A DNA stretch of 64,000 bases from Welwitschia mirabilis. Its lineage: Eukaryota; Gnetophyta; Gnetopsida; Welwitschiales. Below are positions 23,870-34,850 of the stretch, in pieces (the first letter of the stretch is position 1; each line of letters starts with the position of its first letter). The notes under the pieces are model-generated. The model did not search any database, was not told where the DNA came from, and worked only from the letters and a program-made list of their open reading frames with translations. Both the position numbers and the translations under genes were made by a program. The stretch lies in contig JBOZIK010000001.1 in the NCBI GenBank assembly GCA_051453625.1, positions 152,327,875 to 152,391,874 on the forward strand, given 5' to 3'.

Positions 23870-25100
23870 TAAGTCTTGTACACATAAATTAGATAGGCTA
23901 AGGTTAAGGCTCAAGCTGTATAGTAGGAGCTGACCCACTAGTGCTGTCAAGATAGAGCATGCAGAGCCGGTACATTCACCACCTCAACATGGATGATCCT
24001 TAATGATACAGATAACTAGTATTCATGTTAAAAGATACTTTGGAGATTTCATTAGCCACATAGAGGATAATGTTGATCTCAAGACTAAATGGATTATAGA
24101 TGCACATTACTATATCTTAGAGACGAGAGATTTTTATGATATCATGCATATAGGGGATCAACCAGATACTCATGGTCAACTAGTGGATATGATCATATCC
24201 TACATTTATGACTGTCAGATTATGTTGTAATTGTCATAAATATTGATGGCTTGGAATTCTTTATATTCATTCAGTTGGAGGGATTAAGGAGTCTCATGCA
24301 TATGTTATTGCACTAGATATTTTGATGGATTTAATGATGGATAGGTGAGGAATTCTTGTTACATAGCTAACCCCTGCATATAGAGTGCTTCACAAAGGGC
24401 TAATCCATAACAATAGTCCATTATTTCATAACAATCATGTGATGGTCACATCCTTATAGATACTAGCAGCTTTCAGATAGGAAGAGTAGGGACCTACTAA
24501 CACTCATTTAGAGGAGACTCAATTGCATGGTTGAGGCATAATAGCTATAGAATTTGGGTTACTCGTGCCTTCTATTAGCTCTCTTCAGATGATTTGGGAT
24601 ATTAGAGCCCATGGGTGAGTATCATTTATCTCATATTCAGACTTCAGCTTGCTATTTACAGGTCATGGATATATAGGTACCAAAAGAGATAAAGGGACCT
24701 TAGGTATAAAGACTTATAGTTGGGGCTACTCTTAAGAAGATATAGGCCCCTTTAGCAGAGACCACCGAGACCATTAGAGATTTTGTAAATCATGGTATTT
24801 AGACCTTGGACCATAGGATCTAAGTTCTTAATTAAATAATGCAGATATTAGAGTAGAGGGTCCTAACTATTGAGAGGAGAATCTAGCACTCTAAGAACTA
24901 GATTGTTGACATGCATCAGTGCATTTTCTTTATTTATCATAGTGTGAGAGTAGATATTCTATAGGATGTACATGGTCAAGGTGATAAGTTGCTCTATTCC
25001 ATTTCTACATCTTTAGACCTTTGTTTCCCTATTGATCTTGAGAATCCTCCTTCTTCTCTCCCTGTACTTAAGCTAGTTTCGCAGATAGAATTTATTATGT
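23870..25100 (+). pseudogene. Athila-1 third reading frame with C-terminal coiled coil
   Basis: Position after pol corresponds to the env-like frame of Athila elements; its function is unknown. An open stretch at 24,003-24,230 contains KRYFGDFISHIEDNVDLKTK and YYILETRDFYDIMHIG. After several frameshifts, 24,760-24,930 gives a heptad-like segment (LDHRI, then IMQILE, then RVLTIERRI) broken in one frame by stops at 24,800, 24,821, 24,833, 24,854 and 24,884. The last block, ending at about 25,100, includes SLDLCFPIDLENPPSS. I recognise no transmembrane segment or signal peptide, so calling it an envelope protein would be going too far. Confidence 0.5.
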
Positions 25101-25616
25101 GATGCTAAGGGAAGTGATTTTATCTTATTTTGTATTTCCTCCTCTATATATTTTTATACTAAAACTCATTATTTATATACACATCATTTTTTAGTTCAGC
25201 TAGTGCATCATTTTATCTGATTTTCATGATTATCTTTATTTTTCACATGTGATGTTGAAGACTGATTTTATTTGGATAATCTTTTATTCATTGTTGTATA
25301 ATTTAGTAGGGGGCTTTTAATTATAAACTAATTAGTTACCTGAAAATTTTCTATCATAGGTTTCTATTTTTCAAAACCATTTTTAAGCCTGTCGTCCTCC
25401 TATCATCTAAACGATGACCTAAATGATGATATGATTAGTCTTTAAATCAGATGAAATTTTCAATTTTAATTCAATTTGTGGCTTTAAAATTCTTGAAAAT
25501 TTTCCTAAGATAATTTCTTTAGTACTTTATCTATCTTTATTATTAAATGATTTGGCTCATAATCACAGTTTATCACCTAGTTTTATTAAGGACTGATAAG
25601 GCTAAGTGGAGTCCTA
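25101..25616 (+). other. Athila-1 3' untranslated region
   Basis: Non-coding. It carries one more dyad unit (about 25,388-25,432, with CTATCATCT...GATGACCTAAATGATGAT). A purine-rich stretch (25,592-25,616) lies directly before the 3' LTR and may be the decayed polypurine tract. Confidence 0.5.
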
Positions 25617-26713
25617 TGTTGCATTATCAATTTACATACATTTGATAGGGTATTTTGAGTAGTTTTCTAGAATATTAGATAGGTTAACAGTATATTCCCA
25701 TGATAATGGAGAGCTGAGATGAAAGATACAAACAGTGAATTTTCATGACGTTTTATAGCATTTAGAGTAGTTTCCAATATTCCCTATTCTAAGATAAATT
25801 TCTTGCAAACATTGAGACTAATGCATTAAATAAACATTTATAAAATCATGTCATCCACCTAATCATCTAGACGAAAGTACAAACAATATAATAGCTGAAG
25901 CCAATAGGGATGCTGACTGTGACCAATTTGATAGATGACATGAATTACTTATAGATGACATTATCCCTTGTATTGTTCATATGACTAGTAAGATGACATC
26001 TATTATAATGTTTCACTAAACATTTACCTATCTCTTGCCATTTTTTATATGTCTTTTGATGCAGCTATTACGGTTATACCCATGTCTATATGTCTGTCTT
26101 ATTATTGTGTGTTTGTTGTTGATACATATTGATTCTGCCCTTGACTCTATCTTATTTTTACTTATACTAAAAATTCTCATGAAAAAAGATCAAAGAACTA
26201 GAAATCCATCCTTAGTAGTTATAGAGAGATGTATTTTTAAGTGTTGGGTTGTGCTTTCTCTATTAAGGTATAGATACTTTGTAATACGAATGTGGTTTAA
26301 TTAATATAAAGACTCATTTTCCATTTTCTATGCTTGCTTATTATTATCCCTCATGGTTTATGTTACTTCTAATTTAGTAATATCCTCTTGAGTAATATAG
26401 GTTATGAAAGAAACCTTTGTTAATGTTGAGCATTATTAGTTTAGGTGCATTGCTATTTTCTTTTTCTTGATTAACTTTGCATAAGTGTATTGCATTGTAC
26501 TTTTTTGCATTGAAATTTATTTTTGTTGATAGAATATAAAGTATTTCTTGTAAAAATCAATTCTCTTTTTCTAGCCTAGACCTTTGATAAATTATGACAT
26601 TTGAGTCAACTCCCATCTATATTAGTGTATTATATTGTGCAAATATCTATTTTATTTATGAATGACAGGATCTTCTTAAACTTAAATCATTTACACAAAT
26701 ATGTACTACAACA
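25617..26713 (+). repeat. Athila-1 3' LTR (1,097 bp)
   Basis: Starts TGTTGCATTATC and ends TACTACAACA, immediately followed by the ATAAT duplication. Aligns with 14,353-15,000, with the reverse complement of 3,986-5,239 and with 62,275-63,594. Confidence 0.9.
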
Positions 26714-26718
26714 ATAAT
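26714..26718. repeat. Right target-site duplication of Athila-1
   Basis: ATAAT, identical to 14,348-14,352. B's LTR continues directly after it. Confidence 0.85.
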
Positions 26719-27126
26719 TCACTTAAAACATAAGATATTGGTGAAAATATAAATTAACTCTATTACCTATTTCAACTCAGTATAGACATCTTCGATCATG
26801 TAGATGTCTTTATCTATGCCAAGCTCACTTTTTAGCATAATCATCTTTAATGAGGTAGTTGTCTTTTAGCCTATGACTTTAATTCTAGTACATATTTGAT
26901 GTCTTTAAATTCTTATATGTCTTTATCATATACGTATTTGATTTTGTACATGTTTTTAAATTATTTACTTTGAATTTTGACATATAATCCTTTTTGTAAG
27001 ATATAATATTTAAAGATCCATCATTGTCTAATGCTTATTAAAGTTTAATGGTGTTTGTATTAACCTATATACATAATGATATAAAATATTTAACAAGTGG
27101 AATTATCAAAATCATATTTTCCAATA
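26719..27126 (-). repeat. B 3' LTR, inner piece
   Basis: Continues B's LTR after Athila-1. It aligns with about 34,030-34,441 (shared words AACTCTATTACCT, CAACTCAGTATAGA, AAGTGGAATTATCAAAA). The two pieces sum to about 1.52 kb, the size of the X LTRs. Confidence 0.85.
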
Positions 27127-27140
27127 ATCTACCCCTTTTT
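27127..27140 (-). other. B polypurine tract
   Basis: Minus strand AAAAAGGGGTAGAT directly beside the LTR start, one base different from the X tract. Confidence 0.75.
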
Positions 27141-27199
27141 GATGATTTCGAAGACTTGGAAAATCTCATTAGTGCAATATCATTTAATTAACTAAAAAT

Positions 27200-29850
27200 A
27201 AACACTCATATCTAATAGAAATTCACATTATTAATTTTACAATGATATTTGGAAGAATATGATATTAACTATTTGAAATACCATTTTGGTAATCAAATAA
27301 AGACATAAAGATAATTGATAAAATCATGACATTTAACTACTTAAATAATCATACAAAGTTATTTATTTATATCATTTAAGAATGTTAACTACTTAACCAA
27401 ATAGAGTATTTTATTAATAATGTATCAGCAATATATCATCTAATAATATGCTCATGGTAATTTTATATATAGTAAACATCAGAGTACGTCATAGGAAAAA
27501 GAAAAAGTATTAGTAATTTATAACACAAAGATCATTAATAATAATCATATCATAACATTTAAAAAATGTATCAATAAAATCATAATATTAAATCATAAGG
27601 TTATTAATAGAAATAGTTTGATAAAAATATTTGTGTCAACTAACATTAATAGAGATAATAGAAATGTATGCCAAAAAATAACATGAGTAATCATTAACAA
27701 ACAATGATAACATCAAGGATATAATCCAATATCTCATAAATAAGAATTCCATGCCTAATAAAGTATCCTTAACCTAAAAGATATAGTATCCAATTAATCT
27801 ATCCAACTAGATTTGTCAACCACTATTGATTTGCTAATAATTTAACGTATCCCCTTTTTTGAATAACAAAAAAAAGGCTCTATTCACTAAGAGTGGAGTC
27901 ACTTATATAATGTATGCCTTATCCTTCTTCATTATTATCATTACTATCATGGGTGGTGGAAGTTGGTTACATGTAGGATGAGGAAGATGTGAGTGGGGGA
28001 GTATGGTTCTTTCTAGAGGAGTATTGAGATTTATTACTTAGGCCTTCAAAGATCTATCTCTTCATATGTTGGTATATCTAAGGAGTGATAAATGTCCCAA
28101 AGATATTCATAGTAGTAGTCTTTATGAACAATGAAGATAACTACATATAGAAAAGTGGTTCTACATAAATAAGCTCTATATAAGATGGTGGTGATAATTA
28201 TGAAAGCAAAGGAGATGGAAAAAGATATACATGATGGTAAATAAGGTCTAGGAGGTAATGGTTATGAAGTAAAATGGTAGAATGAAATCTTGCAGCATGG
28301 ACAGTGAAAGATAAGAGGCAGTGCATCTAAGTTTTCAAACTCTATCTTCTATTATTGCCTCTATTATAAAGGTCTTGGATCCTTTCACTTCTCTTGTACC
28401 TATGCCTTCATGGGAGTTTAGTACTCCTTTTTCACATGTGCCGCATCTCTAGACAACTCTTCTATAGATTTTCTATTAGCTACTCTGCCAGAGCCATATC
28501 CTATATCATGTGAAGTAGAAGGTCCTACTTCCTCTTCTTCTTTTGACTCTTCCTCTGATTTGACCATGTGGAAGTCCTTATAGATTTCCAACTCTACATA
28601 GATGTCTCATCCTCACTTGCTATAAACTTGTGTTTTTTCAATTCAACATATTTCTGTTAATTTTAGCAATCATTCTTATAATTGATTTTAGTCTCTTTTT
28701 AACAGATGAAGAAGTGTAAGTAGTAGTGAAAAAGAATCTCTAAAATTGTTAAGTTCTCTTACTTGTGCCTTAATTGGTGGTACTAGTACTTTATGTTTTT
28801 TGCTAAACTTTGCTAATGATTTTTTTTAAATCGAATGATATTAACATAAGGAATTAAAATATGTGCACTGCTAATAATCAAGCTAATAAAATAAGGATGA
28901 CCAAATATCTAACTTTTGCAAAATAGTGAGATGATATCCATGCACAAAATGAAATCCAAATCTATATTTAACCTAGTGAATAAATAATAAATAACAAAGG
29001 TTTACATGGGTTTACAACAGCTATAACTACCTTTCCTAATTAAAATATTATAAAATGTGATCAAAATGAGAAATGAGGAATCTAAAGTCATATCTTTTCT
29101 TTTAATATTTTCTACAAAATTAAATCTACTGTACAAAATAGAATAATGCTCATATTACATCATGATACACTATTAACTCTAAAACTAAATGTTTTATTAA
29201 ATGAATGAATGTAAATATAAAGAACATCTATATTAGCTATGCCAAGCAAGAAATTAACAAAACTAAGAATAATGTAAAAAGGTGTACCTCTGATCTACAC
29301 TTGAAATGCACCTATGCCATCATTAATTTTATGTACATTGGGATAATACTCTCTTACAACTAGATTTAAAATAGGATGGTCTAACTAAATGATCATTTCC
29401 CATCCAAGCTAAATGAAATATGCAATAAGTTTACCTATATGATGTCTCTAAAACCCAAGAGCTTTTCCTCTAATAATTAAATTTCATAATCATGTTTTAA
29501 ATCTTTTGGTAGTTACCTCATGACAAAACTAAGGCTTACATTGTGATTTATGCTAACCTAAGACTTATTATTTCCCTCTAGAAGCACTACCTAACTTTAT
29601 TCTAATTATTTTTATAAGAAATATAAAAAATCTAATCAAAAATCAACTGAAATACAAAAAATAATGAAAAATGTGCATTGTTTTCTCTTACTATCAATAT
29701 GTCTCAAATATCTAAGACATCTTCGTAGATATATCTAAGAAAATGAAGCCTATAAATCTTCTAAGAAAGATAATTATTAATTGGGGACTTAAAATGAGAT
29801 TTAATGGTTCTTTTACAAATAAAAAAGGGTTAAAACCCTAGGTTTTTAGT
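27200..29850 (-). pseudogene. B envelope-like region
   Basis: Collinear with 11.1-13.2 kb of X. Near 29,290-29,395 the minus strand reads LVVREYYPNVHKINDG, the same start-of-domain motif (LVREFYAN type) as in X and E. Further on, 27.9-28.6 kb contains Ser/Pro/Glu-rich fragments. The whole region is broken by frequent stops. Its conservation in a copy that has lost pol is notable. Membership of the plant putative transposon / envelope-like protein group is inferred from motif and position. Confidence 0.6.
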
Positions 29851-29879
29851 GCATTTTATTTTCCACAATAGTATAGTCA

Positions 29880-30130
29880 AGACGTCTACAACTTAAAAGA
29901 TGTAAAAAATGCAAAAAGTAAACATCTACAAACTCAAAGAAATCTAATATCAAAAAAATTTTAATATATTTTTCTATTGTTAAGACATCTACAAAAATTA
30001 AGACATCTATTTTGAAAACTAAAATAATATATTTTCCCTTTGAAGACATCTATAAAACATAATATGGTTACTTCCAAAATGTCCATAAACCTTAAGATGT
30101 CTTCCTAGAGATGTTTACAAAACTAAAGAT
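29880..30130. promoter_or_regulatory. Palindrome cluster at the start of B's envelope-like region
   Basis: Contains the only intact AGACGTCT seen (29,880-29,887), plus AGACATCT and AGATGTCT copies near 29,993, 30,003, 30,043, 30,093 and 30,127 and several one-off variants. X has the equivalent cluster at 34,502-34,585. It lies between the pol end and the envelope-like frame, so it might once have served as an internal promoter for that frame; this is speculation. Confidence 0.5.
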
Positions 30131-30339
30131 GTCTATAGTAAAAAATTTAGATTTTTTGAAAATATTTATTACTACTACAAATATAACAATAATACTTTGA
30201 AAAGTTAAATATCAAGTACATAATATAGCTTTAACTATATTTAATTACATCTAATCATAATCTCAACTTATAAGATAAATAAAATGTGGAATTTAGAAAT
30301 TAAAAGATATTATTTGTTTACTTACTTGATTCAGAAATG

Positions 30340-30670
30340 TCTAATACTCAAGTTTCTATATGAATTAACATATGTTTTAGTGCCTTAAAATGTTATGACC
30401 ACATCATCAAGTAGATCAACAGTATCTTGAATTAGTATGACTTTATTAAGCCTCTTATGCTATGTTGTGTCCTTTGTGTAAGCTTCATAGATTTGAATGC
30501 TTTCCAACCTAGAAGATCCTCTCACCATTTTATTTTTTATCAAGTTCTCAATTTCATGCCAATTCTTTGCTTCTTTTATTTTACTTAACAAACACTTGAT
30601 TTCATTATTAGAAGTATCTTGTAAGGTAGTTTATGCTAGAAGTATTATTTTAGCTTTTGATGCCTCAACT
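30340..30670 (-). pseudogene. B pol remnant: pre-integrase fragment fused to RNase H tail
   Basis: 30,480-30,670 aligns with the pre-integrase region of X (37.35-37.52 kb; shared TATCTTGTAARGTAGT word). 30,300-30,380 aligns with X at 34.80-34.86 kb, the very end of pol. Protease (about 37.54-37.98 kb in X), integrase core, RT and most of RNase H have no counterpart in B. B therefore carries an internal deletion of roughly 3 kb relative to X and could only have moved with proteins supplied in trans. Confidence 0.6.
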
Positions 30671-30699
30671 TTTCTTGGTTTATTCTATACAAATTGATG

Positions 30700-32390
30700 T
30701 ATCAATCTACTATGCCTCTTGATATTATTACTGTAATATCTGTTTTTAATTTTCATTGAAATCTATATTGATAATAATCTCTATTATGTTAATAATATAA
30801 AATGATATTATTTGTAAATGCTAGATGTTCATACCTCAGCTCCTAATTCTATTTGTTAGTAAAAGAGGCTAAAGTGCTAGTTATATCTTTATTCTTTCCT
30901 AAGCCACTCTTGTAATTTAAACTTCTACATTACCTAAGCATTATATTTAAAGTCTCCTTTTCTTAGGTAAATTTTTAATTTATTCTCTTTAAATCTAATA
31001 ATTCCTATCTTACATTCTCTAAATCATATGTTATTTTACTAACCTCAGCTTTAAGAGCTAATTTTCTAGAGGATAATTTAATAGAATCATTTTTTTCTTT
31101 TCATAAGCTTCTTCACAAGTATGAAGTAACTTTTTTTATCTTAGTACATAATTTTTGTAGTTTAAAAAACTCTTTAAAAAATGGAATGTACCTTTCTTAA
31201 ATACTTGTACCTGTGTCATCTTTACTTTTTAAATTGTACTCTTCTTCTGTCTTACCATATTTTTCTTGAAGGTGTGTAATAGCCATGAAGGAATAAGGAA
31301 CTTTCTCATCATTATTTATTTCTTCTTTTCTTACTTCTTCATCCTCATCTGATATTATAAAGAATGATTTCTTCTTCTTTAATTCTCGTTTTTATTCCTT
31401 ATTTATTCTATTAGCACTAGAACATTTCGAGGTAATATGTTCTTTTCCTCCACATATCCAACATTATGTTTTTTAAAACATCATAAAACAAAGCATTACT
31501 AAAATAGTTTCCTTTAAACTTATTTTTCACTTAAAATGGATGGTTCTTTAAATTCATATATTTTATTCTCTATGCTCTTATTATGATGAGAGCAACTATT
31601 TCATCTTCCTCATCATAACTATCTTCTTTCTATTCTTTTTTTGCATTTCCTTTTATACTATATTTTGTGCTTTAACTTGCCTTATGTGTAATGGGGTTTT
31701 CTTTTAAGGCTCTATATGGTATGTGATTTATTTCATGTGTTGTAAGAGAAGTTTATAGCTATTATGTCTTTATGGTATTGAAATATCTTAAATCTTTCAT
31801 ATCTATAGTTTTGTGCCTATATTTAGGGTTTAGAGATCTAACAACTTTTTAAATTATCTTTGCTTTTGAAATACTTTCTTCAATGCCATGTATTATGTTC
31901 ATAATGTTTTAAACTCTAGTGAAGTACTCATGAACTCTTTCTTCATGGTTTAATTTTAGATTCTTGAACTAGTTTATCCATACTAAAAGCTTTGATTGTT
32001 TCATGATAGAAGTACTTTTATATGTTTTAATTAGAACATTCCAAATTTTTTTGCTATACTACAACTTGCTATTCTATTGAACTCCTCTATAGTTAAAATA
32101 GAATAAAGTGCATTTTTAGCTTTAGAATCATTTATGAAAGTAGCTTTCTCTTGATCTTTTTAATTTTTTCTTTTTTAATCTATGTAATCTTATTACTAGT
32201 AACATCTATTATGGTTTACATAGGATCTACTTATCCTTCTTCTATGATTTTTTATATCTAAAACTCAAAAGACTCTAAGTATACCCACATCCTCATATCC
32301 TAATAAGCATAGTTTGTTCCATTAAAGAGTAAAGGTATAACAAATGCCACCTCTTCAATTGTTTATTTAAGAAAGTTACTCCTTTTTATG
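30700..32390 (-). pseudogene. B gag remnant with intact zinc knuckle
   Basis: The minus strand starts near 32,330 with PLLFNGTNYAY (copia gag N-terminal motif). At 31,422-31,463 it carries CWICGGKEHITSKC, a complete C-x2-C-x4-H-x4-C knuckle, followed by an acidic stretch (SDEDEEVRKEE). Then come Lys/Glu/Leu-rich helical segments at 30.9-31.25 kb that resemble the coiled-coil tail of Sirevirus Gag. Several frameshifts and stops. Aligns throughout with X gag (38.0-39.6 kb). Confidence 0.8.
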
Positions 32391-32397
32391 AGTACTG

Positions 32398-32409
32398 ATT
32401 CTAATACCA
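32398..32409 (-). other. B primer binding site
   Basis: Minus strand TGGTATTAGAAT. The initiator-Met tRNA site used by many copia elements reads TGGTATCAGAGC. It sits one or two bases from the LTR end. Confidence 0.7.
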
Positions 32410-32410
32410 C

Positions 32411-34441
32411 TTAATACTCATTGAACTCAAAGGGGAGGGATGAATTTGTTCCACTAGATAAAAATTTAAACTAATAATAAAATGAAATAGCATAATGAAA
32501 ATACTTTAATAAGATAGTATAGTTCCCTAACTTGGGTACATTCACATACATAAGGTAGCTTCTATTCACACCTCTAGATATTTTTAACCTCTAGGAAAAT
32601 AGTGGTTTTTTAGTACACCATCAATCTTATAATAAATGAAAGTATCCTCATAAGATAGNNNNNNNNNNNNNNNNNNNNNNNNNNNNNNNNNNNNNNNNNN
32701 NNNNNNNNNNNNNNNNNNNNNNNNNNNNNNNNNNNNNNNNNNNNNNNNNNNNNNNNNNNNNNNNNNNNNNNNNNNNNNNNNNNNNNNNNNNNNNNNNNNN
32801 NNNNNNNNNNNNNNNNNNNNNNNNNNNNNNNNNNNNNNNNNNNNNNNNNNNNNNNNNNNNNNNNNNNNNNNNNNNNNNNNNNNNNNNNNNNNNNNNNNNN
32901 NNNNNNNNNNNNNNNNNNNNNNNNNNNNNNNNNNNNNNNNNNNNNNNNNNNNNNNNNNNNNNNNNNNNNNNNNNNNNNNNNNNNNNNNNNNNNNNNNNNN
33001 NNNNNNNNNNNNNNNNNNNNNNNNNNNNNNNNNNNNNNNNNNNNNNNNNNNNNNNNNNNNNNNNNNNNNNNNNNNNNNNNNNNNNNNNNNNNNNNNNNNN
33101 NNNNNNNNNNNNNNNNNNNNNNNNNNNNNNNNNNNNNNNNNNNNNNNNNNNNNNNNNNNNNNNNNNNNNNNNNNNNNNNNNNNNNNNNNNNNNNNNNNNN
33201 NNNNNNNNNNNNNNNNNNNNNNNNNNNNNNNNNNNNNNNNNNNNNNAGTGGTTTTCATAGACACGCCATAAGTCTTACAATAATATAAGACTCCTCAAAA
33301 GGTATCACTCTCTTTTTCATAAGGAAATAATGGTTTTCTAGCTTACTAATAACCTTACAACAAGAAAGTACTCATAGGCACTATCTTAAATACACACATA
33401 TATAATGGTTGTTTTACAATGAGTTTAATAATCAATAATGAACATATAATAGTATTTAATAATAAGATAGTCCAACAATGTAGAATCAAAAATACAATAC
33501 AATAATAATTCTAAAGATATAGCTTTGATGAAAACTTGATATCCTTATTACTTTCATCATAATGAGTGCAAAAGAGTAATATACCAATATAGGATTTAAG
33601 GGTTACTGATGAAAACAATGCAAGGTACTTGCATAATGATCTCTTTGATTTTTTGTAAGAATTTTATTTCATATATGTAATCATTATTCAATGCTTGAGT
33701 TGATCATTATCTATCAAAATTTTAAAATCCATGTTTTGTTGAAGTACCAAGAATTTTTATTTCCATGATGTTGAGTCTTTATATGGTCAAATAGGATCTA
33801 GTTATTTCAGCTTGAAAGGTATTCATTTAACTTTATAACCATCATGTAATAAATAGAAAATGTTTAGGCATTAAGCACATATCTTTGTTTTTTCATCAAT
33901 GTGAACTTTGGTACAAGACATCTTCACATTAATAGTTAGAAGTCTTTAGTAAACTTGTCTAGATTATTATGAAGCTTGCTCTATCTAATCCTTTGGCTTC
34001 TATGGTTATAAATATGTAATGTACAAGTTGATATCTTACCTAAAAAATTATATATTAATTAAATTAAAATTAACTCTATTACCTGCTTCAACTCAGTATA
34101 GATGTCTTTAATCATTTAGATATCTTTGTCTATGTCAGACTTAATTTTTAGCATAGTTGTCTTTGATGAGGTAGTCATATTTTAGCCTATGACTTGAATT
34201 GTAGTACATCTAAGATTTATTTATCTTCTTATATGTCTTTACTAAAGACTTCTTCAATTTTGTAAATGTCTTCAAACTATTTACTTTACAATTCAACATT
34301 TGATCCTTTTCATGAGATGTCATCTTTGAAGATTCATCATTGTCTAATGCTTATCAAGGTCTGATGAACTTTGTATTGACCTATGAGATAATGATACAAA
34401 ATATTTGATAAGTGGAATTATCAAAAATAGATTTTCCAATC
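32411..34441 (-). repeat. B 5' LTR, containing a 588-N gap
   Basis: Aligns with 13,242-14,352 plus 26,719-27,126. The gap (32,659-33,246) falls inside the 80-bp tandem array, with array units on both sides (32,594 and 33,247). The LTR has about 1,443 sequenced bases against about 1,519 in the 3' LTR, so if array copy number is the same only some 80 bases are truly missing. A 226-codon open frame spanning 32,584-33,264 is made of N and is not a gene. Confidence 0.8.
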
Positions 34442-34850
34442 CATCTTTTATTAAAAAATTATAAGTCATCCTACATACTATAATGATGTCGATCTATTCA
34501 AAGACATCTATTTTGAAACATAGAAAAAACATACATGACCTTCAAAGATGTCTACATTTTAAAGACATCTACTTGATAGATGTCTACAAGAATGAAGACA
34601 TCCCCCTAATAAAAATCTGCAAAACTAAATTTATCTTTCTTAAAAGCTTAAAAAACATTAAAATTTTCTATGACTAACATCATGATAAAAATAACATAGC
34701 ATAAAGGTAAAGTATCATGCATAGAATTTACTTTTTATGAATCTAGGTATAATCTTAACTTATAAAATATCATAAAGTAGGGTTGAGATTTGAATGATAT
34801 TGTATGATCACTTACCTAATTAGATAATGTCCAATCATAATTTCTCATAC
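34442..34850 (-). promoter_or_regulatory. X: pol/envelope junction with octamer cluster
   Basis: Four exact octamers in 84 bases (34,502, 34,546, 34,563, 34,578), alternating AGACATCT and AGATGTCT. Flanking sequence (34,620-34,860) aligns with B at 30.13-30.38 kb. X's envelope-like region is interrupted here by B and continues at 13,241. Confidence 0.55.

Larger units (their letters stand above)
14353..26713 (+). mobile_element. Athila-1: Athila-like Ty3/gypsy retrotransposon inserted in B's LTR
   Basis: A 12.4-kb element with TGTT...AACA ends and an exact ATAAT target duplication. Order: 5' LTR (truncated at the gap), leader, gag, protease, RT, RNase H, integrase, long AT-rich spacer, third reading frame with a coiled coil, 3' LTR. 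Removing it rejoins B's LTR between 14,352 and 26,719 in register with the uninterrupted LTR at 34.0 kb. It is the innermost element of the nest and thus the most recent of D, X, B and Athila-1, yet its LTRs are also only about four-fifths identical by eye. Confidence 0.9.
13242..34441 (-). mobile_element. B: internally deleted copia element nested in X, split by Athila-1
   Basis: Minus-strand order: 5' LTR (34,441-32,411), primer site (32,398-32,409), gag with intact zinc knuckle (31.4 kb), a short pre-integrase-like remnant joined directly to the pol tail (30.3-30.7 kb), envelope-like region (29.85-27.2 kb), polypurine tract (27,140), and 3' LTR in two pieces (27,126-26,719 and 14,352-13,242). 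X sequence stops at 13,241 and resumes at 34,442, both at positions equivalent to about 29.95-30.0 kb of B, which places B inside X. Clear target duplications were not found, so the outer ends are accurate only to a few bases. Confidence 0.75.

Noticed and set aside
24003-25100. Calling the third frame of Athila-1 a genuine envelope protein
   Set aside because: No signal peptide or membrane segment is visible; only position and a coiled coil support it.
26035-26304. 89-codon frame in the Athila-1 3' LTR
   Set aside because: Within an LTR, not conserved in the other LTR copies, no family motif.
29846-30049. 67-codon open frame on the minus strand
   Set aside because: It is the octamer-rich non-coding cluster of B; repeated Val-Asp codons come from the AGACATCT repeats.
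30497-30697. 66-codon plus-strand frame
   Set aside because: Antisense to the pre-integrase remnant of B.
32584-33264. 226-codon open frame on the minus strand
   Set aside because: About 196 codons are N; the frame is open only because of the gap.
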